A stretch of DNA of 64,000 nucleotides from Cyclobacteriaceae bacterium (GTDB taxonomy: Bacteria; Bacteroidota; Bacteroidia; Cytophagales; Cyclobacteriaceae): contig JAHBUB010000012.1 in the NCBI GenBank assembly GCA_019638285.1, positions 1-64,000 of the forward strand. The letters are read 5' to 3'. The notes below the pieces were generated by a model. That model searched no databases. It saw only the letters and a program-made list of their open reading frames with translations, and was not told where the DNA came from. Positions 8,430-17,361 of the stretch are shown piece by piece. How positions within the stretch are numbered: the first letter of the stretch is position 1; every line of letters starts with the position of its first letter. A program made the position numbers and the translations under genes.

Positions 8430-9804
8430 ATTTCTCCAATCTGCGGTAAAGTGAAGACCGTGTAAGCCCTAACTCACTTGCTGCCTGAGTGATGTTACCA
8501 TTGTATTTCTTTAATACCCTTCTGATTATAATTTTCTCAACTTCTTCCAAATTGAATTGTTCAAGATTTAATTGCTGTTCACTTTCTTTATTAGTATTGA
8601 TATTAAAATTAAAGTCATCTGGTTGAAGTACAGAAGAGTTACTGAGGATTACGGCACGTTCAATTGCATGTTGAAGTTCACGAATATTTCCAGGCCAATT
8701 GTGCTTATTCAACCTGCTCATTGCTGCATCGCTCAGTTTATTCAGGCTCTTACCATATTTATTTGAGTAATGATTAAGATAGTGGTTGGCAAGGACAGGA
8801 ATATCTTCAAATCGATCTCTGAGAGGAGGAATTTCCACTTCAATTGTATTGATTCGATATAAAAGATCCTGACGGAATCTATTTTCTTTCACCATTTCGT
8901 AAAGTGGCATGTTGGTAGCGCAAATGAGGCGTATGTCAACGGGAGTTTCTTTATTCGCTCCCACACGACTTACCCTTCTGTTTTGTAATACTGCAAGTAG
9001 CTTAGCCTGAAGTGGCATGGATAAATTCCCAATCTCATCGAGAAAGAGTGTGCCTTTATTCGCAAGTTCAAAGCGCCCTGCTCGGTCTTCTTTGGCGTCT
9101 GTGAACGCACCTTTCTTATGACCAAAAAGCTCACTTTCGAAAAGTGTTTCGGTAATGGACCCTAAATCCACACTTACAAATGATTCATGCTTACGAGAGG
9201 AGTTTCTATGAATGGCACTGGCTATTAATTCTTTACCTGTTCCATTCTCACCAAGTATTAATACGTTGGCATCGGTATGTGCTACCCTTTCAATAGTTTG
9301 AAAAATCCTTTGCATGGGTTGGCTTTGCCCGATAATGTCACTGAATTTTTCATTGAGAGCCTGATTAATCTCCTTATTCTTTATTCGCAAGGACTCTATT
9401 TCATTGCGTGATTCTCTCAGCCTTAGTGAAGAATAGATGGTGGCCAATAACTTTTCATTCTCCCAGGGTTTGAGTACGAAATCAGTAGCTCCTGCTTTAA
9501 TAGCCCTTACCGCCATTTGTACATCACCATAGGCTGTGATCAAAACCACTACTGAAGAGGGGTCGATCTCCAATATTTTTTCTAACCAATAATAGCCTTC
9601 ACTACCGCTGCTAACATCTTTGGTAAAATTCATGTCGAGTAAGATGACATCATAACTCTCATTATTCATTAGGTTGACAATGGCCTCTGGATGCTTCTCA
9701 ACATCGACCTGGGCAAAGTGCCGTTTAAGGTGCATTTTGGCAGCCTTAAGTAAATCCTCATTATCATCAACTATTAATATTTTACCTGTTTTTGTATCAA
9801 TCAT
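8419..9804 (-). CDS. Sigma-54-dependent response regulator (NtrC family)
   Basis: This 461-residue activator has all three NtrC domains. A receiver domain (1-125) carries Asp57 in LLDMNF, Thr90 and Lys112. An AAA+ domain follows, with Walker A GENGTGKE (185-192), the sigma-54-contacting GAFTDA loop (232-237) and Walker B GTLFLDEIG (251-259). A Fis-type helix-turn-helix (ITQAASELGLTRSSLYRRL) lies at the C-terminus. When phosphorylated by the overlapping kinase it should drive open-complex formation at -24/-12 promoters. The best candidate target is the divergent membrane-fusion/ABC cluster starting at 10101, whose upstream region has a near-consensus sigma-54 element and repeats suitable as activator sites. 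Confidence 0.95.
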   Translation of the reverse strand: MIDTKTGKILIVDDNEDLLKAAKMHLKRHFAQVDVEKHPEAIVNLMNNESYDVILLDMNFTKDVSSGSEGYYWLEKILEIDPSSVVVLITAYGDVQMAVRAIKAGATDFVLKPWENEKLLATIYSSLRLRESRNEIESLRIKNKEINQALNEKFSDIIGQSQPMQRIFQTIERVAHTDANVLILGENGTGKELIASAIHRNSSRKHESFVSVDLGSITETLFESELFGHKKGAFTDAKEDRAGRFELANKGTLFLDEIGNLSMPLQAKLLAVLQNRRVSRVGANKETPVDIRLICATNMPLYEMVKENRFRQDLLYRINTIEVEIPPLRDRFEDIPVLANHYLNHYSNKYGKSLNKLSDAAMSRLNKHNWPGNIRELQHAIERAVILSNSSVLQPDDFNFNINTNKESEQQLNLEQFNLEEVEKIIIRRVLKKYNGNITQAASELGLTRSSLYRRLEKYGL

Positions 9805-9867
9805 GCTGTTATTTTCAATGAATTATAGAGAGCATCTTTATATGTAAATTATCCCATTTCCGAATAG

Positions 9868-9980
9868 GAACGTCCGATAGTGGGCAATATTGATACCGAA
9901 ATAGGGAATTGGGTCAAACCCTTGATTAAGCTCAAATTGGAATTAAATCTACAAATTATTTGTCCGTATTCGAACGTTCG
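9868..9980. promoter_or_regulatory. Candidate enhancer sites for the NtrC-type regulator
   Basis: Two copies of GAACGTYCG occur at 9868-9876 and 9972-9980. The second lies in the 10-base palindrome CGAACGTTCG (9971-9980). The copies start 104 bases apart, close to ten helical turns, and the nearer one is about 70 bases upstream of the -24 element at 10049. Position and symmetry fit binding sites for the regulator encoded at 8419-9804; this is inference. Confidence 0.45.
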
Positions 9981-10048
9981 CGTTCAGTTATGGACGCGAA
10001 ATCATCAGTAATAGGCATTTATTGACCTATTGATGAATCTTTTAGCCT

Positions 10049-10065
10049 TGGCACGTTTGTTGGCA
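10049..10065 (+). promoter_or_regulatory. Near-consensus sigma-54 (-24/-12) promoter
   Basis: The element TGGCACG-TTTG-TTGG matches the sigma-54 consensus TGGCACG-N4-TTGC except at the last base of the -12 half; a GC occurs one base later. It lies 35 bases before the ATG of the membrane-fusion gene, downstream of the candidate enhancer sites and next to a sigma-54 activator gene. The -12 mismatch keeps this a prediction. Confidence 0.5.
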
Positions 10066-10100
10066 ATTAGCTGATCGATATTTAAACTTTTCGGCCTTTC

Positions 10101-11351
10101 ATGGACAAACAATTAAAAAAGAAAAAATGGACAGTGAAACGGATATCTACTTTTGGAGGTATCACGTTATTGGTATTTTTTATTGCTTATCAATTTCTTT
10201 TTGCCGACAGGCGCTCAAAACTTAAAGTTGAAAAGGAAAAAATAACAATTTCCACTGTACAACGGGGGGTGTTTCAAGAATTCATCCCACAAACAGGAAC
10301 GGTAGAGCCAAGCCGGACGGTTTACCTTGATGCTATTGAAGGAGGTAACATTAAAAGAATAGTAAAAGAGAGTGGCGCCATGGTGAAAGAGGGTGACCTA
10401 ATTCTTGAGATAACCAACTTGAGCAGAGAACTTTCAGTACTGCAACAAGAGGCGCAACTGGTAGAAAGTATTAACCGATCCAGAGATACCAGATTAGGAT
10501 TGACCAGAAACGATTTGGAGCAAAGAAATTCATTAGCTCAAATTGACAACCAACTGGCTATTTTAGGGCCACAATATTTACGGCAAAAATCTTTATTTGA
10601 AAAGAAATTAATCTCTCAGCAAGAGTTTGAAAAAACAGAAGCTGACTATAAATACAATCTTCAACGCAGGGCTATTACTTACGAGGTTTATAAAAAGGAT
10701 TCACTCAATAGGATTTCTCAATTAAAAGATATTGATGTTTCAGAATCCAGGATGCGTCAAAATTTAGAAGGAGTGGGAAAAATATTAGAAAACCTTAAAT
10801 TGAAGGCACCCATTGCGGGTCAGCTATCTCGTCCTCAGCTCGAAGTAGGGCAAGCAGTTACGCAAGGTCAACGATTAGGTCAGGTAGATATTTTAGGAAG
10901 CTATAAAGTGAGGGTTCCTATTGATGAACTTTACTTACCAAGAATATCAACAGGACTTCACGCTACTACCAGCTTTGCCGGTAAAGATTATTCTTTAATC
11001 ATCACTTATATCTACCCAACGATAACCAATGGTAGGTTTGAGGTGGATATGAATTTTGATGGTGAAACACCTGATGGAATTCGCAGGGGTCAGTCTTTGA
11101 GATTAAGGATTGAGTTGGGACAATCTTCTGAAGAATTGCTTCTTCCTGTAGGAGGTTTTTATAAGGACACTGGTGGAAACTGGGTTTTTGTAGTAGAAGA
11201 GGGTGGAGGACGTGCTATTCGAAGGGATATAAAATTGGGAAGAAAGAATACCGAAAACTTTGAAGTATTGGAAGGATTAAAGCCTGGAGACAGAGTAATC
11301 ACCTCCTCCTATGAAAATTTTGGAAATAATGAGGTTTTAATATTGGATTGA
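10101..11351 (+). CDS. Periplasmic adaptor (HlyD/RND/MacA-type membrane-fusion protein)
   Basis: This 416-residue protein would bridge an inner-membrane ABC exporter and an outer-membrane channel. One transmembrane helix (about residues 17-35) follows a basic N-terminus. A barrel-sandwich half-motif (GTVEPSRTVYLDAIEGGNIKRI), an alpha-helical coiled-coil hairpin (about 100-220) and the returning lipoyl half (LKLKAPIAGQLSRPQLEVGQAV) precede a beta-barrel and membrane-proximal domain (about 270-416, including LKPGDRVITSSYENF). It is the first gene downstream of the proposed sigma-54 promoter and lies 95 bases before the ABC ATPase gene. No TolC-like gene is adjacent. Confidence 0.92.
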   Translation: MDKQLKKKKWTVKRISTFGGITLLVFFIAYQFLFADRRSKLKVEKEKITISTVQRGVFQEFIPQTGTVEPSRTVYLDAIEGGNIKRIVKESGAMVKEGDLILEITNLSRELSVLQQEAQLVESINRSRDTRLGLTRNDLEQRNSLAQIDNQLAILGPQYLRQKSLFEKKLISQQEFEKTEADYKYNLQRRAITYEVYKKDSLNRISQLKDIDVSESRMRQNLEGVGKILENLKLKAPIAGQLSRPQLEVGQAVTQGQRLGQVDILGSYKVRVPIDELYLPRISTGLHATTSFAGKDYSLIITYIYPTITNGRFEVDMNFDGETPDGIRRGQSLRLRIELGQSSEELLLPVGGFYKDTGGNWVFVVEEGGGRAIRRDIKLGRKNTENFEVLEGLKPGDRVITSSYENFGNNEVLILD

Positions 11352-11446
11352 TGCAACTATTTGAAATTTATAACGTCTAATTATAGAAATTGGAATAAGC
11401 CTAGTAACATTTATTATAACCATAACCATCTAATTGTAACACGACT

Positions 11447-12136
11447 ATGATCAAATTAAAGAATTTAGAAAAAGTGTATTCTACCGAAGAAGTAGAAACA
11501 ACAGCACTTAACAACATTAATCTTGAAATCAAAGAAGGAGAATTTGTAGCCATCATGGGACCTTCGGGTTGTGGTAAGTCAACTTTGTTAAACATTCTCG
11601 GCTTGTTGGACAACCCAACCAATGGTGAATACCATTTTGGAGAACATGAAGTGGCAAAATATTCTGAACGCCAACGCGCTCAATTGAGAAAGGGTTCAAT
11701 TGGTTTTGTGTTTCAAAGCTTTAACCTGATTGATGAGCTCACGGTATTTGAAAATGTGGAACTCCCTTTGTTGTATTTGAAAGTTCCGGCTAGCGAAAGA
11801 AAACTAAAAGTAGAAGAGGTGTTGGAACGCATGAATATAATGCACCGAAGAAACCATTTCCCTCAGCAATTATCAGGAGGTCAGCAACAAAGGGTAGCGA
11901 TTTCCCGAGCCATTGTAGCCAAACCAAAAGTAATATTGGCGGATGAGCCAACTGGAAATCTTGACTCTGCCAATGGGGAGGAAGTAATGAAGTTGCTGTC
12001 TCAATTAAATGAGGAAGGTACCACAATTGTTATGGTAACACACTCTCCTTATGATGCCAACTATGCACACCGCATTGTCAACTTGTTTGATGGTAAGGTA
12101 GTCACAGAAAATATAAAAGAGCGTTTTCACGTTTAA
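11447..12136 (+). CDS. ABC transporter ATP-binding protein (MacB/LolD type)
   Basis: A 229-residue stand-alone ATPase of the MacB/LolD/FtsE group, which powers mechanotransmission in FtsX-type transporters rather than substrate passage through the membrane. Walker A GPSGCGKS (38-45), the Q-loop near FVFQSFNLI, the signature LSGGQ (142-146), Walker B VILADE with PTGNLD (162-173) and the switch His in VTHSP are all present, so it should be active. It follows the adaptor gene and precedes two large permease genes; a terminator-like hairpin after it suggests partial uncoupling from the permeases. Confidence 0.95.
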   Translation: MIKLKNLEKVYSTEEVETTALNNINLEIKEGEFVAIMGPSGCGKSTLLNILGLLDNPTNGEYHFGEHEVAKYSERQRAQLRKGSIGFVFQSFNLIDELTVFENVELPLLYLKVPASERKLKVEEVLERMNIMHRRNHFPQQLSGGQQQRVAISRAIVAKPKVILADEPTGNLDSANGEEVMKLLSQLNEEGTTIVMVTHSPYDANYAHRIVNLFDGKVVTENIKERFHV

Positions 12137-12222
12137 TGTGAGGCAATCGTTGGTTAGACGATTGGGCAAAGATTTCAGGGTTTGATCATCCTGATTCGTT
12201 CTCTTAGTTTAGGTTTAGGTTT

Positions 12223-12259
12223 AAAATAAGGCCCTTTCCAGCATATAGGGTCTTATTTT
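12223..12259 (+). terminator. Probable terminator or attenuator after the ABC ATPase gene
   Basis: A 13-base-pair stem with one G-U pair (AAAATAAGGCCCT / AGGGTCTTATTTT) around an 11-base loop. The A-rich and T-rich arm ends give it a bidirectional terminator look. It separates the adaptor-ATPase pair from the first permease gene by 209 bases. Confidence 0.5.
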
Positions 12260-12345
12260 GACACACATACTTGGTATTGCAAGGTACTTTACAAACTAAT
12301 GCAACCATTTACTTTAAAATTTAGTCATAGATCAAAACCCCATAC

Positions 12346-14733
12346 ATGCTGAAAAATTACTTTCTTATTACCCTGCGAAGTATGATGAAGAATAAGCTAC
12401 ACATCTTCATCAATATTTTTGGTTTGGCCATTGCTGTAGCTACTTGTATTGTTTCGTATTACAATTACTCCTTCAACTCTTCCTTCGACCACAACCACAA
12501 AAATCTAAATACAATCTACCGTGTCAACTCGACCAGGGAATTTCAAAATGAGAGCACCACTTACGGTTATGTGCCCATGGGCCTGGGAAATGCCGTGAAG
12601 GAAACGGTTTCTGATGTTGATCGATTAACAAGATATTATCCTGATAGAGGAGACTTTAGAATTGGTGTAGAAATATTTTCTGAAGGTATCCAATATGTTG
12701 ATCCCGATTTCTTCAATATGTTCACTTTTGAGTTTCTGGATGGGAGTGGATCATCCATTGCAGATAAACGCACTATCATCATTAGCGAAGGGCAGGCTCG
12801 TAAATATTTTAACGATGTACATGCTACCGGAAAGGTAATTACTCAAATGTTGGATAGTGGCATGGTGAAGGAATACTTTATTGGAGGAGTATACAAGCGA
12901 CAGGCTGAAAACTCAAGTTTTGGATTTGAGGGAGCTTATACACTTTTTAATAATCAGTTTGATAATGCGACTTCCGAGTACAATGAGAACAGTTGGAAAT
13001 ACCGAACCGAGCTTTTTATTCAGATCAATGCCCCATCTCGTTTAGCCACTGTAATTAGTCAAATTCAACCTTTGACTGAGAATAATAATCGAATCAGAGA
13101 GGATTTTATAATAAAAGCCTTTGTTCTGGATCCTTTGAAGGGAATGGGGGTACGAGACAGTTACAATGAAAGGCCCGGCACGTGGACACGGGAAGCTTCC
13201 CCTTTAGCGGCAGTGATGGGTACCGCCATGATGGGAATTTTAATTTTGTTGATTGCTTGTTTCAACCTTACCAATACCTCTATTGCCATTTCTTCCGGTA
13301 GGCTTAAGGAGATTGGTATTAGAAAGGTGATGGGGAGCGAGCGCAAACATTTGATTTTGCAATTTATGGGAGAAACAGTTTTTATCTGTTTTATTTCCTT
13401 GATTCTAGGAGGGATTTTGGCTGAGTTTTTTCTCATTCCAGCGTTTAATGAAATGTGGGAAAATATGAAGTTGGAGACCAATTATTTCGGCACTCCAGAT
13501 TTTACTTTGTTTATGATAGGCACTTTGCTTTTTGTAGCCCTTGCCGCAGGAAGCTATCCGGCATTATACATCAGTAAGTTTCAATCAATAGCTATTCTTA
13601 AGGGTAAGTTAAAATTTGGAGACACCAATCCATTTACCAGGGTTTTGCTTACGCTTCAGTTTGCTATTTCTTTAATAGGGATTGTTTGCAGCTTTGCTTT
13701 TGTTGAAAATGCAAAATTTCAACGCGAATTTGATCTGGGTTTTAAGAAAAGTGACGTAATCTATTCCCAGGTGGAAAATAAATCTGACTACGAGGTTTAT
13801 AAAAATGAATTGGCAAAGGACCCTGAAATAAAATTGATCAGTGGAACCGAACATCATTTTTTCGCAAATTACTACAATGATCCTGTTAAAAGTGGAGATC
13901 GGCAGATAGAAATTGATATTCTTAATGTGGGAGATGACTATTTAAAAACAATGGGCCTGACCCTCATTGAAGGGCGGGATTTTGTGAGGGACTCCGAGAC
14001 CGACCGGAAAGAATCAGTGATTGTTACAGAGGGTCTTACACGCAAATTCGGGTGGAAGGACGCTATTGGCAAGGAAATAATTTGGATGGACACCGTAAAA
14101 CTTTATGTGGTGGGTGTTATCAGAGATGTGTACAGTCATGGGTTGTGGGACCAATTGGAACCCACCATGCTTCGGTATGGAGATAAGGAAAAAGTAAGTT
14201 ACATCGTGGTGAACGGTCCGGCAGACAAAATTACCGACATAAATAAATACATGGAAAGTAAATGGAGCGAATTGTTTCCCAATAAAATGTACAGAGGCCG
14301 ATACATGGATGAGGAGATAGTGGAAGCAAATACCGTCAATAACAACATTATGAAGATGTTTGTTTTCCTTGGTGCTGTGGCACTATTTCTTTCAGCAACT
14401 GGATTATTTACCATGCTTTCATTGAATATCATTAAGCGTATGAAAGAAATAGGAGTGAGAAAAGTACTAGGGGCATCAACTGCCAATATCTCCAAAGTAG
14501 TAAATATGGAATTTGTTGTCATTCTGTTGATTGCAAGCGGGCTGGGTGTATTGGGAGGCTCCTTTATGGCCAGCATGTTAATGAGTGGTATTTGGAATTA
14601 CTACCTGAAGGCAACTGTTTCTACCTTAGTCATTTCTGTTTTTTTAATGTTGTTTATTTCATTCGTGTCTATTGTATTTAAAACATACAATGCTGCCAGG
14701 ATGAATCCGGCCAAAACATTAAGGGACGAATAA
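12346..14733 (+). CDS. FtsX/MacB-type ABC permease
   Basis: This 795-residue protein belongs to the Bacteroidota family of double-module FtsX permeases. Each half has an N-terminal membrane helix, a MacB-like periplasmic domain and three membrane helices. The first module starts MLKNYFLITLRSMMKNKLHIFINIFGLAIA; its helical block with RLKEIGIRKVMGSERKHLILQF lies around residues 290-420. The second module ends with IIKRMKEIGVRKVLGAS (about 695) and the terminal NPAKTLRDE. It would partner with the ATPase and adaptor upstream; the exported molecule is unknown. The arrangement is often linked to envelope stress or peptide export, but that is not shown here. Confidence 0.92.
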   Translation: MLKNYFLITLRSMMKNKLHIFINIFGLAIAVATCIVSYYNYSFNSSFDHNHKNLNTIYRVNSTREFQNESTTYGYVPMGLGNAVKETVSDVDRLTRYYPDRGDFRIGVEIFSEGIQYVDPDFFNMFTFEFLDGSGSSIADKRTIIISEGQARKYFNDVHATGKVITQMLDSGMVKEYFIGGVYKRQAENSSFGFEGAYTLFNNQFDNATSEYNENSWKYRTELFIQINAPSRLATVISQIQPLTENNNRIREDFIIKAFVLDPLKGMGVRDSYNERPGTWTREASPLAAVMGTAMMGILILLIACFNLTNTSIAISSGRLKEIGIRKVMGSERKHLILQFMGETVFICFISLILGGILAEFFLIPAFNEMWENMKLETNYFGTPDFTLFMIGTLLFVALAAGSYPALYISKFQSIAILKGKLKFGDTNPFTRVLLTLQFAISLIGIVCSFAFVENAKFQREFDLGFKKSDVIYSQVENKSDYEVYKNELAKDPEIKLISGTEHHFFANYYNDPVKSGDRQIEIDILNVGDDYLKTMGLTLIEGRDFVRDSETDRKESVIVTEGLTRKFGWKDAIGKEIIWMDTVKLYVVGVIRDVYSHGLWDQLEPTMLRYGDKEKVSYIVVNGPADKITDINKYMESKWSELFPNKMYRGRYMDEEIVEANTVNNNIMKMFVFLGAVALFLSATGLFTMLSLNIIKRMKEIGVRKVLGASTANISKVVNMEFVVILLIASGLGVLGGSFMASMLMSGIWNYYLKATVSTLVISVFLMLFISFVSIVFKTYNAARMNPAKTLRDE

Positions 14734-14830
14734 AATTTACATGTTTGCTGTAACAGAACCTTATATTGGGGAGTCTAAGTAAAACAAGAATTTTGGTTTT
14801 TTTAAATTTGTCATAAATTCAAGCTGTACC

Positions 14831-17236
14831 ATGCTAAAGAATTATTTTAAAGTAGCTGTAAGAAACATTTTAAGGTATAAATTTTTCTCAGCCATTAATA
14901 TTTTGGGACTCACCATCGGAATGGCCTGTTTCCTTTTCATTTTTATTTATGTGAAGGATGAGTTGAGTTATGATAAATTCCATAAAGATGTGGATAACAT
15001 ATACCGTGTGGCGCTACACGGCAGAATTGCAGGCCAGGAAATAGACGTAACAAATACGAGTTGGCCGGTAGCGCCTACCATGGCAGAAGAAATTACGGGA
15101 GTGAGTGAGGCACTTAGGTTGTGGCCGAGGGAGGCTGGCTTAGTGTTTAAAAATGGAGATAAGTCTTTTGTTGAAAAAAATGTATTCTACGCAGACTCTA
15201 ATTTCTTCAATTTTTTCAGTTTTAGGCTCCTTGAGGGCGATTCAAAGACTGCTTTAAAGGAGCCAAATACAATTGTGCTTACGCCCGAACTTGCTCAAAA
15301 ATATTTTGGAGATGAGGATCCAATCGGGAAATTGCTAACCATTGGCAACGATAACCAGTCTTTCAAAGTAACAGGTGTGGCTGAGAAAGCGCCCAGCAAT
15401 TCTCATTTTCACTACAGTGCATTAATCTCTTTTGTGTCATCCAAAGGGATACTCTTCGAAGGTTGGACTGGAAATTCATTGCAAACTTATGTTCGACTCA
15501 ACTCAGAAACCAATCCTGAACTGGTGAACAGTAGATTAGAGGAGTTGGTTGAGAAATATGTAGGACCGGAAGTGGAACAAGGATTGGGCTTTTCTTTTGA
15601 GGAGTTTAAAAAGCAAGGAGGGGTATACAGTTACTTTGTTTATCCTTTAACAGATACCCACCTTTACTCCACATTAGAGGGCGATATAGAACCGGGAGGA
15701 GATATAAAATATGTCTATATATTTTCCCTGATAGGTGTATTCATTCTTGTTATAGCCTGTATTAATTTTATGAACTTATCTACGGCCAGGGCAGCCGGCA
15801 GGGCAAAAGAGGTGGGCTTGCGAAAAACGTTGGGTTCTTTTAGAGGACAACTTGTGTGGCAATTCATAGCAGAGTCAGTGGTATACAGTACTGTTGCAAT
15901 TATTATCGCCCTTCTCATTTGCTATTTGTTGCTTCCCTATTTCAATATTATTTCCGGGAAGGAACTGACATTTGATGCTTTGAAGAGCTTACCTTTTATT
16001 TTAAGTGTTATTGCGCTTGTGGTATTTGTTGGTTTTGTGGCCGGAAGTTATCCCGCATTTTATCTTACTTCGTTCAGCGCTGTGGAGGTTTTAAAAGGAA
16101 AAGTAAGAGCTGGGATGAAAAGCAAGGGAGTAAGGAGCACTCTTGTTGTAATTCAATTTGCCATCTCTATTTTTTTAATAATTGCGACCGTAGTGGTGTT
16201 GCAACAGCTGAATTATATGCAAATGAAGAATCTTGGATTGGATAAGCAGAACGTAATTATTTTACAAAATGCACGAAGGTTGGGTACAAACATAGAACCG
16301 TTCAAAAATTTGGTTAAACAAACTGCTCATGTAGAGAATGCGAGTTTCACGAACAATGCTTTTCCAGGAGTGAACAATACCACTGTTTTCAAGGAGGAGG
16401 GGTCGGAAATTGATCATTTGGCGGGTGCTTACTATGCAGATTATGATCAAATGGCGGTCTTGAAATTTGAATTGAAAGAGGGGAGGTATTTTTCTAAGGA
16501 CTTTGCATCGGACTCCGTTGCGGTTATAATGAACGAGGCTGCTGTTAAAGAATTTGGTTGGGAGAGTGGGTTAGAACACAAAATCATTGACTACAACGGG
16601 CCTACACCTACTGTGAAGAATGTAATTGGGGTAGTTAAGAATTTCAATTTTGAATCTCTTAAATCGGAGGTGAGGCCTTTAATTATTTCTTTAACCAATA
16701 CTTCCAATTATCTGCTTATTCGATACGCTGGAGATCCACAAGCAGTAATTGGATCGGTGCAAAAGATATGGAGTGAATATGCACCTGGAGACCCTTTTGA
16801 ATATACCTTTCTCGATCAGGATTTTGATGCTCTATTTAGGACTGAGCAACGATTAAAAAACATATTTATGGTATTTGCAGGGTTGGCTATTTTTATTGCG
16901 TGTCTGGGACTTTTTGCATTGGCAGCATTTACTACTGAACAAAGAACAAAAGAGATTGGCATTAGAAAAACATTGGGAGCAAGCGTTTCTACCTTGATCT
17001 TGTTGCTTTCAAAAGAATTTACCTTACTTGTATTAATCTCTTTTATTCCTGCTGCTGGTGCTGCATATTTCTTTTCTTACTCATGGTTGCAAGGCTATGC
17101 ATACCGCATTGGTATTGACCCTATGCTGTTCATCATCAGTGGCCTTCTGGCGTTTGTTATTGCATGGATTACAGTAGGGTTACAGGCTTTAAAAGCAGCA
17201 AGAGCAAATCCTATAAACTCTCTTCGGTACGAATGA
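14831..17236 (+). CDS. FtsX/MacB-type ABC permease, second copy
   Basis: An 801-residue paralogue of the preceding permease, with the same N-terminus (MLKNYFKVAVRNILRYKFFSAINILG), two MacB-like periplasmic regions and two helical blocks (about residues 285-425 and 680-800). The ABC-contacting motifs are AKEVGLRKTLGS (about 320) and TKEIGIRKTLGAS (about 705), and it ends NPINSLRYE. It is separated by 97 bases from the first permease. The two may form a heterodimer with one shared ATPase, or two alternative transporters; the sequence does not decide. It is the last plus-strand gene before a bidirectional terminator. Confidence 0.92.
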   Translation: MLKNYFKVAVRNILRYKFFSAINILGLTIGMACFLFIFIYVKDELSYDKFHKDVDNIYRVALHGRIAGQEIDVTNTSWPVAPTMAEEITGVSEALRLWPREAGLVFKNGDKSFVEKNVFYADSNFFNFFSFRLLEGDSKTALKEPNTIVLTPELAQKYFGDEDPIGKLLTIGNDNQSFKVTGVAEKAPSNSHFHYSALISFVSSKGILFEGWTGNSLQTYVRLNSETNPELVNSRLEELVEKYVGPEVEQGLGFSFEEFKKQGGVYSYFVYPLTDTHLYSTLEGDIEPGGDIKYVYIFSLIGVFILVIACINFMNLSTARAAGRAKEVGLRKTLGSFRGQLVWQFIAESVVYSTVAIIIALLICYLLLPYFNIISGKELTFDALKSLPFILSVIALVVFVGFVAGSYPAFYLTSFSAVEVLKGKVRAGMKSKGVRSTLVVIQFAISIFLIIATVVVLQQLNYMQMKNLGLDKQNVIILQNARRLGTNIEPFKNLVKQTAHVENASFTNNAFPGVNNTTVFKEEGSEIDHLAGAYYADYDQMAVLKFELKEGRYFSKDFASDSVAVIMNEAAVKEFGWESGLEHKIIDYNGPTPTVKNVIGVVKNFNFESLKSEVRPLIISLTNTSNYLLIRYAGDPQAVIGSVQKIWSEYAPGDPFEYTFLDQDFDALFRTEQRLKNIFMVFAGLAIFIACLGLFALAAFTTEQRTKEIGIRKTLGASVSTLILLLSKEFTLLVLISFIPAAGAAYFFSYSWLQGYAYRIGIDPMLFIISGLLAFVIAWITVGLQALKAARANPINSLRYE

Positions 17237-17313
17237 TAACTAAAATATGGAGGTTTAGGAATTGTCAAATGTTCACACCTGACAACGCTACCAATTCATT
17301 TGATATAAAAAAG

Positions 17314-17342
17314 AAAAACCCCGATTGATACCGAGGTTTTTT
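17314..17342. terminator. Bidirectional terminator between convergent genes
   Basis: AAAAACC-CCG and CGAGGTTTTTT form a hairpin with a 7-8 base loop, flanked by A and T runs on both sides. One central pair is imperfect on the plus strand and a U-G pair on the minus strand. It lies between the convergent permease and M14 peptidase genes. Confidence 0.8.
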
Positions 17343-17361
17343 CTTGATGTGTGGTTGAAAA

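Noticed and set aside
12264-12290. TTGGTATTGCA-like sequence before the first permease gene considered as a sigma-54 site
   Set aside because: No GG occurs at the required distance upstream of the GC.
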